In this document: positions 11,301-21,688 of the stretch, one piece after another
How positions within the stretch are numbered: the stretch's first letter is position 1
Layout of the letters: each line of letters opens with the position of its first letter
Assembly (NCBI GenBank): GCA_963693305.1
Contig: OY855905.1
Coordinates: forward strand, 40,037,895 to 40,101,894
DNA from: Meandrina meandrites
Lineage: Eukaryota; Cnidaria; Anthozoa; Scleractinia; Meandrinidae
Direction: 5' to 3'
DNA length: 64,000 nt
Position numbers and translations under genes: made by a program
Notes under the pieces: model-generated
Database searches by the model: none
Seen by the model: only the letters and a program-made list of their open reading frames with translations
What the model was told of the DNA's origin: nothing

Positions 11301-14300
11301 AAGACTTGTTTTCGGATTGCTGACAACTCTTGGCTGCAATTGCATTGTAAGGAGGAAGACAAGTGAGCTGCATGCAAATCGTTTAGGGTCTTTATTTTCT
11401 CCTTAAGCTTGTGCAGTTCCATATTTTCCTCAGTAATCCTTTCCCTCGCTTTAATCAGTTCAATGTTATGGTTCTCACCCAGTGTGTCCATTGTTCGCAG
11501 CGTCTGCTGGTTGGAGTTGGTCAGCTTAAGCTTACTGAATCTGCAAAGGCTGGCCTGTCATGTAAAAAGGAGTAACATTCATTCAAAATAGTTCCATGTT
11601 TCTGACTTACTTTTTAAATTATCCCAGGCTAATTACATTATTCAACAATTGAGATAACTGGTACTTCTGGGTGGTTGACGTCAATTGTCCAGAATTGGAA
11701 AAAAATTATTGGGCATCACAAAACAGTGACTTTGATAAAGGAGAAAATGATTTCAAGGTCTGAAAATTACCACAAAAGAGCACTGATGGATATAAAACAC
11801 TTATTGAATTTGAACTTTTGCACGATATGAAGAACAATACACCCTCCTCAATCTGCATTATTCTTGATATCACACTCCTCTCACCCAGTTGTTACTAAAC
11901 ATAACAGAACCACAAGTTAAATGAATTTTATTACGGATTCTATTTTTTTTTTTAAATGGTGTTACATGTACCAAACAAACAAGACATCAATATGGCATAT
12001 AAATTTAAGGTACTCAAAATCAACTTATTAGTATCATTCATCTTTAGATGAATTTCGAGTGAAGAATACATGATAAACGGTAAGCTTGTGGAATAACTTT
12101 AATTTATAAAATAAAAACATCTTTGAGCGCCAAGAAATGGTTAAAAAACCGAACTTCTCGTAAAAGTTTAGACTTAATATTTGGCAGAATTACTAATTGG
12201 GCAATGTACTTTCAAAATCTGAAGAGAAAAGGAAAGGTGTATTTTTGATCGCAGTAGCACTTAAGCCATGAAATAAAAAATATATATATTAAAATATGCA
12301 TAGAATAATTGAAACAATTAAAATCATACCTCAACTGCCTTATTCTTTAAAAGGACACCCATAACTGCAGCAGTGGCGCTCATCTCTTGATTTCTCTGTT
12401 TTAACAGAGCAGATCCTGCAAGTGCAAGGCCTCCCAACCATGTGGAACTTTTCGTTCTTTTATTTGCAGCAGACGTGAGAAGAAACGAATAAAAAAGTGG
12501 AGCTCTCTCCCGCCACTCCTGGCAAACATTCTCTAAGTCAAACTTCTCCAGATCTTCCTTTCCTGTTTTTCTAAGAAGCGAGGGGTTTGTTTTGGAACAT
12601 AGGCCGGTAACTTCCTTTGATACCACTTTCATCACCTTTCCAACAATCTGATCTCTCACCGACGGGCAATTCATTACTGCTGTTGCAATTCTTGACGGAA
12701 TTCCATGAGCCACCGCTTTACCGATGTTTTGATAAGCTCCATGAAGCGTTTTGTTTAAGTGTTTGCTGGGATACTGCACAGAAAGCGTTACTCGTGGATT
12801 TTCATTGCGGTTTGTCGACGACGAAGGTGTTGAAGTCACAGGAGGCCGAAATTCTTGTGTTGTTTCGACGTGCGGAAATAATCTGTAATTCGGACCAATT
12901 TGCTGTATCGGTGAAAGGCCTCCACGAACGTAGCTTAGCGGGTTGACACCAGCAAGCAGTTCCTGACCGCAGAAAGAAGCACAAGTGGTAGAAGAAGTGT
13001 TAGCCGAGCTAAATTGAAGTGTTCTCGACGCCTTCGCTCGGTTTGTTGACAACGAGCCCTGATTTTCGCTTAAGTCTTCCTGTTCTCCATCTGTAGGACG
13101 AAGCAAACGTTTGGCTCTCGGCCTACCTTGAAAAGAATCTTGAATTTCTTTCTTAACTTCTTCCACTTTCTCAACAGCTCGCTGAAATTTTAACAACCGC
13201 TTGTAACACGATGTCTTACACACAAACAATTTGCTGTTCGTGTTATCATCGTAGCAATCAACGTCTATGTGAAGCGCGGACTTAATAATTTCGGCGAAAT
13301 TATGTTGACTATTTCCGAAAATGTATATTCTTTCCTTACCATGGCAAAATGATGAACAAGTAAAGCATTTAGAAGTTTCTTCTGCGAGTTTTTTCGGTGT
13401 TTCCACCATTAGCAGTACACTAGCTATGATGTCTGCAACATCCACATTTTTCGCGCGAATCTTACGTCATTCCCACTTTGCTGGTATTTCATTGGTCGGT
13501 TCAGCAGACCGCAAAAACAATGGGAAAGGAATGTTGTTCGGATGTGAGCAGCCGCTTCTTTGGGGGGAGCGTTGCGTGACGTCCCAAAAAGCGGCTGCGA
13601 AGGAGACTAGGATCTGTACAGTGATTGCTTGTGTTTGCCGTACATGTAGTTTTACTGCCGTGGCTATAATAAGTAAATGTAGAATGTACCTCACCTGTAA
13701 GTTGAATCTTTTCTCAATGCATTTGTTCACAGTGGTGGTTTCATGCTGACTGTAGTTCCCCAGAAGGATGAAGAAGTAGCAGAGGTGATTGATTTCAGAG
13801 AAGTTGCCCCCATGGCATCCACTAAAGACATGTTTCATGGAAATGAATCACTTGCAAGATGGGTGAGGATTTGGAATTACATGTAAAACTAATTATATTA
13901 CTAAATGTGTAGTTCTAGAAAGCGCCATTGGACTTAATGGATCATTTGGTATTATAAATGTTATTTGTTATATAATTATAATTATAATGATTATCATAAT
14001 GATAATGGTAATGATTTATTGATAATGATTAATTATTTAATAATGGCAGTTTATTTTACCTAAATATTGACTTCTTCTCAGCTGAAATACAGCAGAAAAG
14101 ACTGCAGCCAACAGAGTATGCTGGCACAGCATTGTGGACGCCCTTTGCTCCATGAGGAGCCCAATGGAATAAAGAAGAAAGATTGACTTCCAGTTGATAA
14201 TCAACTAAGCAATCTACCAGTTTACAAGTGACATGCACTAGTCTGATATCATGAATAATAAAACAATAGTCATCGTGGCATTTATTGCTTTCTATGACCG

Positions 14301-15369
14301 TATATGTTAACTGAATTTACTCGCCTTGGATTAACTTTGTTAACTATGCTTATTTATACAATTAAATTTTCTTGTTATTTTTCCTGTATGATAGGGTGGT
14401 TTAGCAGTAGCTGTCCCAGGTGAAATGAGAGGATTTGAAGAAGCACACAAGAAATATGGAAAGTTAGTGTCAACATTTAGCGGGTGTACATTGTGTGTCT
14501 ATAAAGATACGTTATTATAAATTAATATTAAATCATGGAAAACATGTTATGTATACTTCTACCTCAAACCAATGGATACTGACAATATGTCTTGTTATTA
14601 GTTATGAATAATTACAAAATTACAAATAATGGGAAATCTGCAGGTGGCTGAATGATAGATAATATGCATAATGTGAGCGGCTGCTGGCTAGTCTAGTTCA
14701 GTAGGAAAACCTGGAGGTCATATGCATGCATGGTGATTGCCAGGAAACTTTCATGAATATAACCTGTGGGATACTGCAGAATATGCTTGCAATCGCTTTC
14801 CTGATTGACTTTATTCTTCAAGGCATGCGATAAATGACTGTGTACAGCCAAGATTAATTTTATAGGCTCACCTATAATTTCAATTACCATTTAACTTCAG
14901 GCTGAAGTGGTCGGAACTTTTTGAACCTGCTATCAAACTGGCAAAAGATGGATTTAGGGTTACTGCACACACAGGCAAGTTCTATAAATATATAAATTAA
15001 TGTATATATTATATTATATTAATTACTACCCTATTTAACATCCAATCAAATATAAAATATTTCATTACTATTAATAGCAAACAACTTACACAGTAGGAAT
15101 TAATTAAAAGATCTTCAACATTTTCTCATTGAAGATGTGCTACACACATGAAATATACAAACAATAGTTTGATATATTTCAAATAAAGAAATACAATACA
15201 CGATACAGTTTACATTGTAAAATCATTTTAACCCCTGGAATCCTGGGATTTTTTGATTACAGTAAAGTAGTAATTAATTAATTAATAAAAATGAAACATG
15301 AAAGATGAAATGTTCATCACATTGTGTCATATATTTCTCTACCGCGCATAAAATTTACCATCCATATTT

Positions 15370-15417
<48 letters not shown>

Positions 15418-18400
15418 TTTATTCAGCTCATAATGAAGTTTACAGTTTTGTTCGTATTCTTAGTAAAATAGAGATGAAATACATTGTAAAAATAACGATA
15501 GTTTTTATTTTATGAGCTCGTATTGGGTACGAGATGGTAGATAGGCAACAAGCTAGGTGCATTGTGCTGAGTTGGCTATAATTATCTCATATCCAACAAG
15601 TGTGAGTGGAATAATTGTTTTATTAAAAACACCCATAAAGAATTGCAATATTTGAGCTCTCCTGCTGTTTACAGTGACACATACACCTACCATATCTGTG
15701 GTCCATGGTATGTCTTTGAGCTCATATACCATGACCTGTAAACGAATCAAAACTCAGGAATTGCAATGTACCATTGTACAATCAACATTCAGTATACTTG
15801 ACTTGCAGGAAGAGTTCTGAAGAATTTCCGAAAAGATGTTATTGGGACACAACTGGGGAAAATGATTGCTCCACAGGGGGAATTTTTGAAGGTAGTTTAT
15901 TTAATATTAATTAGTTAATTAATAATGGAATGAAGGGGATTTAGTATGATGTAAATTGAATAAAAAGTATCACAATGAAAATGAAATATTTCCAAAATGT
16001 TTCAGCTAATGAGCTTTCAAGTGACAACTGTTTGAATAGTTATGTTCTTAGTTTCTAACTTCATTTTGTAGGAAGGTGAAACAATGAGTAATCCAGCTCT
16101 GGCAGAAACACTGCAGCAGATAGCAGATAAAGGGGCAGATGTCTTGTACAGTGGGCCCATTGCTGACGGCATAGTTGCTGCAGTAAGTTCTTCATTTTTC
16201 TACAATTTTTTTAAAATTAAATTCTGTTTACTGTTTGTAATTCCTGTCAGGAATATATTTTGATTTTACAGCATTCATTTAGCCAATGAGTTCAAAAAGG
16301 GTATATTTTATTGTTTAAACTTGTTCTGAAAACTTGTGAAAAATCCAGTGTAGACTACAGTTGAACCTCGATTATCCAGACCTCGATTATCCGGATTTCT
16401 CGATTGTCCGGACTTTGCTACTCTGGTCCAATTTTTTATGAATATTTATAATTACCGTAATGAAATCAAGACGATCATCGTTTCCACCAACTTTGACATA
16501 CAATTGATGTTCTTCTGGTATTTGTTGTTATTTATTTCTTCATTAAACACAGTTTTTCTGTAAATGTTTGCCTGATGACAAGAACGTGTGTTGGTAGAAT
16601 GTTCGTAGCTTAGTAACCAGGCATAAGATCATCTGGCTCATTAAAATTCATATTTTCGATTATCTGGACTATTTAGCCTGGTCCCCAAGAGTCCGGATAA
16701 ACAAGGTTTCTATTTCTAACTTTTATTTTTCAATTAAATTTCAGGTTAAGTCAGCAAATGGAATTTTGACAAATGAGGATTTAACAAAGTACAAAGCAAT
16801 TTCAAAGGATGTCATTAATGCTACGTACCAAGGTAAGGAATATATTCTAAACCCAGTGGGAAGTAGATATATATGAGTTGACACATATGACACATATTGA
16901 GTTTGAAATTTAACATATTAACTATACAAGAGTGTTTGTAAATAAACTGCGAAATGATTTTGCACTCAGGTTATCAAGTGATCACCACTCCTTTACCTAC
17001 TGGTGGGCCAGTCCTGGTGTCAATGTTGAATATTCTTGAAGGATTCAATTTTACTGACAAAGACCAGGAAAAGAGCCTTACATATCACTATATAATAGAG
17101 GTTGGTAAGATGACTGTACACACACAACATATTTGTTGACCCTATCACGAGGCCCTGCCAGGGTAAATTCCGACAAGCGACATGGGCCAAAAAGTAGCGA
17201 CAGCGCTCAAATGAAATAGCGACAAACGACTGACGAAGCCAAATGTATGTCGCTAAATTTCCGACAGCGTTGTGTAGCCTTGACAAAACGCCGACACGAG
17301 ACATTTTAAAATTCCGACAAGCGACCTGGGACACCCCCCTGGCAGGGCCTCTATCACTCCCATAAGTGTTTCTTATTAGTTAAGTCTGTTCCAATTCTAA
17401 CTGATTGAGCCAAGTTGCATATCACTTCTGGCTCATGTCCCAGGTTTCTGCAGCCTGCATGAAATGAGCCATGTAGAAGTGTTGCCACTCCCTTTGCAGA
17501 CAACCCTCTAGCATTTTATTAGGTTTTGTTAACCATTCACTAACTTTTTAAAATACATAAAAATTAGCCTGGGTGGAGAGAGACACTGCAAGAGTCTTGC
17601 CCAAGAACACAGCACAGCAACCCCAACCAATGCCCAAATTCACTTGATCCACAGTGGATCCACAGTCCAGCACACCAACCAGTAGGCTCTTTCCATACTA
17701 CATTTTTCAGCACATGAACGTGCTGCTAAATGTCGCTCAATAATTGATTGAATGGCCATTTACTTGGCGAGAGTTTTACCCACGGACTAATAAGTCTTAG
17801 CCAGATTGATTCCCTTGTAAAGTTTGACTTGGCAATGACAGCATTAATACAGCTTTAGATATTACCAGAGCATTGTGCACCTGAACCTGTCTTGAATGTA
17901 TTTCCATTGTATCCTCTGTGGCCTACTACACCCTGGATTTTTTATTGACTGGTTTACCGAGTCATTCGCCATCTCATATCTTGTTCTACCTGTTTCCTAT
18001 TTTATTTTATTTGGCACTCACGGTCGTACATGTAACTATCACCGTGCGTGTCAAAGTGTGTTTGTAAAACAAAAGAGATCAGCCCCACATTGTTCTTATA
18101 TGTGAAAGTTTTAGAGAGATTGTGTATTTGTTTGTTTTGTATTGTCCTCCAGCGTTTGTAGTACATGTACGTTTTGTCCTTGCTTGGCCCTTTTTTGTCC
18201 CTGAGGGTTCCTGGGTACGAGTTGCTGTTAGAAGACGGCGTACTCAGTGCATAGCCTGCATGTAGCCGTCTCGTAGGAGATGGTTGCACACAGTGTCGGT
18301 ATGGTTCATTCATTCCACATTCTCTTGAGCAGGATTTTATAATAAACTGCATTGACTGGGTTAGTTTGGCACTTGGTTGGCCCTTTCTCAAAAGTATAAA

Positions 18401-21400
18401 ATATTTTTTTCTCTGTAAAAGGTTATGACTTTTCTTTTTACGCAGGCTATGAAGTTTTCTTTTGCTCAGAGGTCACTGCTTGAGGATAACAATAATCTTA
18501 CAAATATCACAGAGCAAATGTTAAGGTACTGTACATGTACTTATCAAAGGGTTTATAAATACACTAATACAGAGTGACTGGCAGGAAATGTGGGAAAATA
18601 TGAGGATGTAACTACTTTTATGTCAATAACGTATGGAAAATTATGTTTGGAGAGGTGCATGAAAGTTTAAGACGCGAGACGGTACAACAACGACAACAAC
18701 AAAGAAGACAAAATAAAAACAAATTAATAAGAGGTGGGAAGGGAGAGAATGGGTACAGAGTAATTGCTACGAAGTAATTGCAAATCGGGCGTTTGTGGCA
18801 CAAACCAGCATCTTCGATAACTTTTATTGCTCTTGCATGAAGGCCTTTTAAATCAAAGTGCTCACATCCAACTTATCTTTCAGCAAAGAACATGCAAAAA
18901 CTCTCAGAGATAAAATCTCTGCCGACAGAACTTTCAAGCCACCTTACTACGGGACTTTTCTGAGCCAAGCTGAATCACATGGTACTGCGCATGTCTCAGT
19001 TATTGGACCTGACGGTGAACTTGTAAGCGTCACCAGGTGAGAGCGAGTTTTGTTAATTGGCTTAAAAAGTGACATTTTCTACCAGATAAAATTGCCCTTG
19101 AGTTGAAGGAATCCTTGAAGTAATAGTTTACTAAGGTAGAAAAATAACAAAATGGTAATAATAAAGATTGTTGCCCTCATGTTGAATGGAATGCTGGATA
19201 ATCTGGTCGCTACATTAAACGGAATTCATTCTGTGCGTTGTTTTGGGCGATGCTGTTGCTTGTAGTGCGTTACGTTGGAGAAAATCAGCGAAATCAAAGC
19301 AATTCTTTTTTTCAATACAACTACTTTTTAAAAACTGATTTCGTACGCTGTTGTGGACATTGTGCAGTCCGATCAAAGAGAGTTCAAATTGACTGATGCA
19401 AGTATAAACCGGCGACTTTTAGCAGCAGCGACTGAGGAAATCTTACCGCACTCCCGGAGAGCAAGTTTTGAATTGAACTGTAGTAACATATTTTACATAC
19501 GGTGTTGAATCTCAGATCCTAAAAGTGCTGAAGTTTGCCGGGAAAACCCCCTACTTAGTTTGTCCACATTGATTTTCTAGCACAATCAATGAGTATTTTG
19601 GTTCTGGAATCATGACAAAGGATGGAGTCATTTTAAACAATGAAATGGCGGACTTTTCCATTCCTGGAGTCACCAAGATCGATGGAGCCGGGCCGCCTAA
19701 GGTAAGAAGAAAAGACTTATTAACCTTTCACGTAATTTAAACATATATCCTTTACAAACATAAAATTTACGATTTCTCGTATTTCCTCGTTTGCCCTAAG
19801 TAAGGCGTAGACTAAAACTTTGAGAAGATATTTGGTGAAATCACTTGCTTCAATACGAACTTTGAGAGTTTGAATTTGCGAGGTGAAGAAAAATATCCCC
19901 GGCTATCTCTGTTTTATTGATAGTATTATTATTAATCATTTTTTATATATTATTTTGTTTAAAGGCTAATTTCGTGGCACCAGGAAAGCGTCCTCTTTCT
20001 TCAGCTGTGCCAACTGTTGTACTTCATCAAGAGGTAACAATGTCGATGACATTGTAATGGTATAAGTTAACAATCAGGTACTTCGTATGCGTGGCGTGCA
20101 AAGAAATCTCTGGCCCTGCTGTCCAAGGCTCGCTAATTTATCTAAATCCAGTGGATATTACTGAGGTTTTCGGTTTGTGTTTTCTGTCCTCCAGGATAAA
20201 AAGCTGATCGATGGTTCAATTTCTCTTGTAAAGTGGTTAAATTGCTTATGTTTTGTGGAGTTTGAGATTAGTCGACGTCGAAACTAGTCTCCCTCGCAGC
20301 CGTTTTTAGCGTCGTCACGTCGTGGGGAGTAGCGTTGCGTGACGACGCTGAAAACGGCTGCGAGGGAGACTAGTTTCGACGTCGACTAATCTCAAACTCT
20401 ACAAAACATAAGCAATTTAACCACTTTACAAGAGAAATTGAACCATCGATCAGCTTTTTATCCTGGGTTAGTGTTAATCGACTTTCGAACAACTGGACAG
20501 TGGATTTTACTAGTTCAGGCATTTTATCCAATAGACACTAAGCCACTGGATAAAGCTGTCAAAGCCACACCTTTAACAAGGGGGACTTTTATTTGATTAT
20601 TGGCGAGGACAAATTTTAATTATGAGGGTGTTATTGTGGTCAGGTATTTAATGCTTTCATTGGTAGCTTCCCCAACACTCTCCTTCACACACCTTTTTTT
20701 AGAAAAGAATGGAATTCATAGAACACAATAGACAATTGAGGCCGATACATAGCACCTGCTCAGTTTGACACTATGTTTACAATCTCTCTTCTTTTTTATA
20801 TTTCGTCAGAAGCGTTGTTGGTTCCGTATGTCTCTGGGGGCATCTGGCGGTGACCACATTACACCAGCTGTAGCTGAAGTTATAGTCAATTATCTTTCAT
20901 TTAACGACTCATTGAGTCAGTCCATAGAAAAACCAAGAGTATTTTATGGAATAAGCAGTGGCATTCCAGAAATTGAAGGTATGTTTGTTCTCGCATTTAT
21001 AGTTTATCCTCCGGGTCAAGAGTGGAAGACTTGTCAATGACAGGCTTTTTTCTTTCTTACTCGCTGCTTTCCTCTGCTTATGGAAAGATTATAGGCAAGT
21101 GGTGGTTTTTGTTGATTGTGGCGTTGATCTTCCAATATTTCTTTCATAGAAACTAAGCATTCAGCCATGCATAAAATAGGTTTTAACATTAGGGATCTTT
21201 GAAACATAGCAGCAAATCTCCCATAGAAAACTTCTGCGAATATAACTATGCAATCGAAATATGTCTTTCCACAAAAAACACAAATGGCTTATTGCTTTTC
21301 ACAAAAATCTGCACTTCTAAATTCCAATTCGATCGGGAATCCGAGGGCCACTGGTTTGTCAGTCGCAAGACTGTTACGTGCAACCCTCGTTTAACAAAGT

Positions 21401-21688
21401 CGAGTTTTTTTGGTAAAATGTAAATGACGGCGGATTATTCAGTATTTTACGTATTTTCCTTGACATCTGTACGACACAAGAGGTTGACAATGGGACATGT
21501 TATTTTCAGTTGATAGGTTTCAAGACAAAAAAATGGCCGACAGTATTGTGCAGGATCTCCGTGAAAAGGGCCATAACATAACTGAACATGCTGGGTTAAC
21601 TGATGTGAATGGACTGTCGTATTTCAAAGAACAAGTAACAGCTCACGGAGACAGCAGGCGAGGAGGTCAAGGAAGTGCTCAATTTTAA
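2316..21688 (+). CDS. GGT: Gamma-glutamyltransferase (GGT family), 16 exons
   Basis: Exons: 2316-2399, 3573-3720, 4198-4342, 13733-13862, 14395-14462, 14901-14974, 15809-15891, 16072-16182, 16745-16832, 16970-17100, 18446-18525, 18884-19036, 19581-19701, 19965-20033, 20810-20978, 21510-21688. All phases join, giving about 610 aa (human GGT1 is about 570). The enzyme cleaves the gamma-glutamyl bond of glutathione outside the cell and transfers the group to acceptors or water. A cytoplasmic tail is followed by a signal-anchor helix (about residues 50-68, [19 protein letters not shown]), as in type II membrane GGTs. Family hallmarks: GGSAVDAAI and GLGGGG in exons 3-4, the autoprocessing and catalytic Thr in HGTAHVSV (about T415), NNEMADFS (about D456), the RPLSSAVPT double serine, and GASGG near the C terminus. 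All key residues are present, so it is probably active. Intron 3 (9.4 kb) carries an 8.4-kb transposon. Intron 6 has a GC donor. Which GGT paralogue it is remains open. Confidence 0.95.
4425..4502. repeat. Poly-G / poly-C foldback
   Basis: A run of about ten G (near 4425) is followed 60 bp later by long C runs (about 4480-4502), all in intron 3 of the transferase gene. The two can pair, and each could form a quadruplex on one strand. Homopolymers of this kind are also prone to assembly error. Confidence 0.6.
4539..4710 (+). pseudogene. Exon-like coding fragment, unidentified
   Basis: This stretch reads open for about 57 codons and ends at a TAA. It includes [25 protein letters not shown] and [13 protein letters not shown]. 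Its composition looks coding, and an AG precedes it, but the residues do not fit gamma-glutamyltransferase and including it would break the phase of the host gene. It is more likely a captured exon or a retrocopy tail lying inside intron 3. The parent gene was not recognised. Confidence 0.3.
4809..4988. mobile_element. MITE with TGTGTGGTTCC ends
   Basis: A 180-bp non-coding element with terminal inverted repeats. The left end reads TGTGTGGTTCCAGAAAATAT and the right end is its inverse, ending GGAACCACACA. A diverged copy lies at 7660-7850. No clear target duplication was found, so the superfamily is not assigned. Confidence 0.7.
5168..5255 (+). repeat. Left terminal inverted repeat, 88 bp
   Basis: It matches the inverse of 13522-13609 base for base by eye. 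Inside the repeat, GCAGCCGCTTTTTGGG pairs with CCCAAAGAAGCGGCTGC, so each end can form its own hairpin. Confidence 0.93.
5395..7635 (+). CDS. RecQ-like superfamily-2 DNA helicase of the transposon
   Basis: Two exons, 5395-5861 and 6210-7635, joined within the Trp codon of RQWG, give about 630 aa. The ATG at 5395 sits in a good context (CAAGATGGCG). The frame stays open upstream, but that part runs back toward the terminal repeat and looks non-coding. Helicase motifs are in order: [12 protein letters not shown] (motif I, Lys about 48), [15 protein letters not shown] (about 148), ALTATAT, then [10 protein letters not shown] and [10 protein letters not shown] (motifs V and VI). After the ATPase core, HLCCDNC with nearby cysteines resembles the RecQ zinc-binding region. 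The C terminus is acidic. The protein should unwind DNA during excision or repair of the element (inference). A polyadenylation signal overlaps the stop (TTTAATAAAG). It lies opposite the transposase gene. Confidence 0.9.
7660..7850. mobile_element. MITE nested inside the large transposon
   Basis: The left end reads TGTGTTGTTCCAGAAAATAT and the right end inverts to TGTGTAGTTCCAGAAAATTT. This is a diverged relative of the element at 4809-4988. It lies 25 bp beyond the helicase stop, in its 3' flank, and must have arrived after the large transposon formed or in an ancestral copy of it. Confidence 0.65.
8253..13409 (-). CDS. DUF6589-type transposase-like protein, four exons, frameshifted
   Basis: Exons on -: 12330-13409, 10932-11554, 10036-10290, 8253-9482, about 1,060 aa. 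The start is the ATG at 13409; the frame extends further only without an ATG. The N-terminal region has paired cysteines (CFTCSSFC, then [12 protein letters not shown]), probably a zinc module. A coiled-coil-like stretch ([16 protein letters not shown]) follows. Then come motifs I associate with the DUF6589 family: [52 protein letters not shown]. Near the end are a C2H2-like finger ([10 protein letters not shown], then HEMSH), a block beginning [18 protein letters not shown], and [14 protein letters not shown]. Exon 2 is 623 nt, not a multiple of three, although both of its splice ends are phase 0. The reading frame changes near 11205-11230, so this copy is probably inactive unless that is an assembly error. 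Confidence 0.82.
10666..10736. mobile_element. Decayed small relative of the transposon end
   Basis: A short foldback (GGGATGTCATGCAATGCTCC against AGCATTGCGTGACATC) ends in GAAGGAGACTA, the same end as the large element. The left TAG end is lost. It sits in intron 2 of the transposase gene. Confidence 0.5.
13522..13609 (-). repeat. Right terminal inverted repeat, 88 bp
   Basis: Inverse of 5168-5255. It ends GGAGACTA, followed at once by the second copy of the 9-bp target duplication GGATCTGTA (13610-13618). Confidence 0.93.
15368..15416 (+). repeat. (AAT)n microsatellite
   Basis: About 16 AAT units in intron 6 of the transferase gene. Confidence 0.9.
16358..16712. mobile_element. Tigger/pogo-like MITE
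   Basis: The left end begins CAGTTGAACCTCGATTATCC with repeated GATTATCCGGA units. The right end inverts to a related sequence ending GAAACCTTGTTTATCCGGAC. This end pattern is typical of pogo-group Tc1/mariner elements. It has no coding sequence and lies in intron 8 of the transferase gene. Confidence 0.6.
17149..17351. mobile_element. 203-bp MITE with TATCAC duplication
   Basis: The ends are GAGGCCCTGCCAGGG and its inverse CCCTGGCAGGGCCTC. The flanks repeat TATCAC (17143-17148 and 17352-17357). Inside, ATTCCGACAAGCGAC occurs near both ends in direct orientation, with further variants between. It lies in intron 10 of the transferase gene. The 6-bp duplication does not fix the superfamily. 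Confidence 0.75.
17569..17690 (-). mobile_element. Decayed tRNA-derived SINE fragment
   Basis: It shares TGGGTGGAGAGAGACACT and TCTTGCCCAAGAACACA with the fuller SINE copies at 27858-28138 and 42718-43006. The tRNA-like head is degraded. Confidence 0.55.
20191..20466. repeat. 276-bp near-perfect palindrome around a small TAG...CTA element
   Basis: The left arm, from CCAGGATAAAAAGCTGATCG, is repeated in inverse orientation in the right arm, which ends CAGCTTTTTATCCTGG. The symmetry centre is near 20328/20329. The inner 88 bp (20285-20372) begin TAGTCTCCCTCGCAGCCG and end CGGCTGCGAGGGAGACTA, closely related to the ends of the transposon at 5168-13609. The outer arms are not part of that element, so the whole unit was copied in inverted orientation about the insertion. 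It lies in intron 14 of the transferase gene. Confidence 0.85.

Larger units (their letters stand above)
5168..13609. mobile_element. Helicase-bearing DNA transposon, 8,442 bp, with 9-bp target duplication
   Basis: The element is bounded by 88-bp inverted repeats (5168-5255 and 13522-13609) that I read as identical. They begin TAGTCTCCTTCGCAGCCGC. The flanks carry a perfect 9-bp direct duplication, GGATCTGTA, at 5159-5167 and 13610-13618. Two convergent genes fill it: a RecQ-like helicase on + and a DUF6589-type transposase gene on -. This combination resembles the helicase-carrying Academ lineage (AcademH) as I remember it, but I could not check the family definition. It is inserted in an intron of the gamma-glutamyltransferase gene. 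Identical ends suggest a recent arrival, although a frameshift in the transposase suggests that this copy may no longer act alone. Confidence 0.9.
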
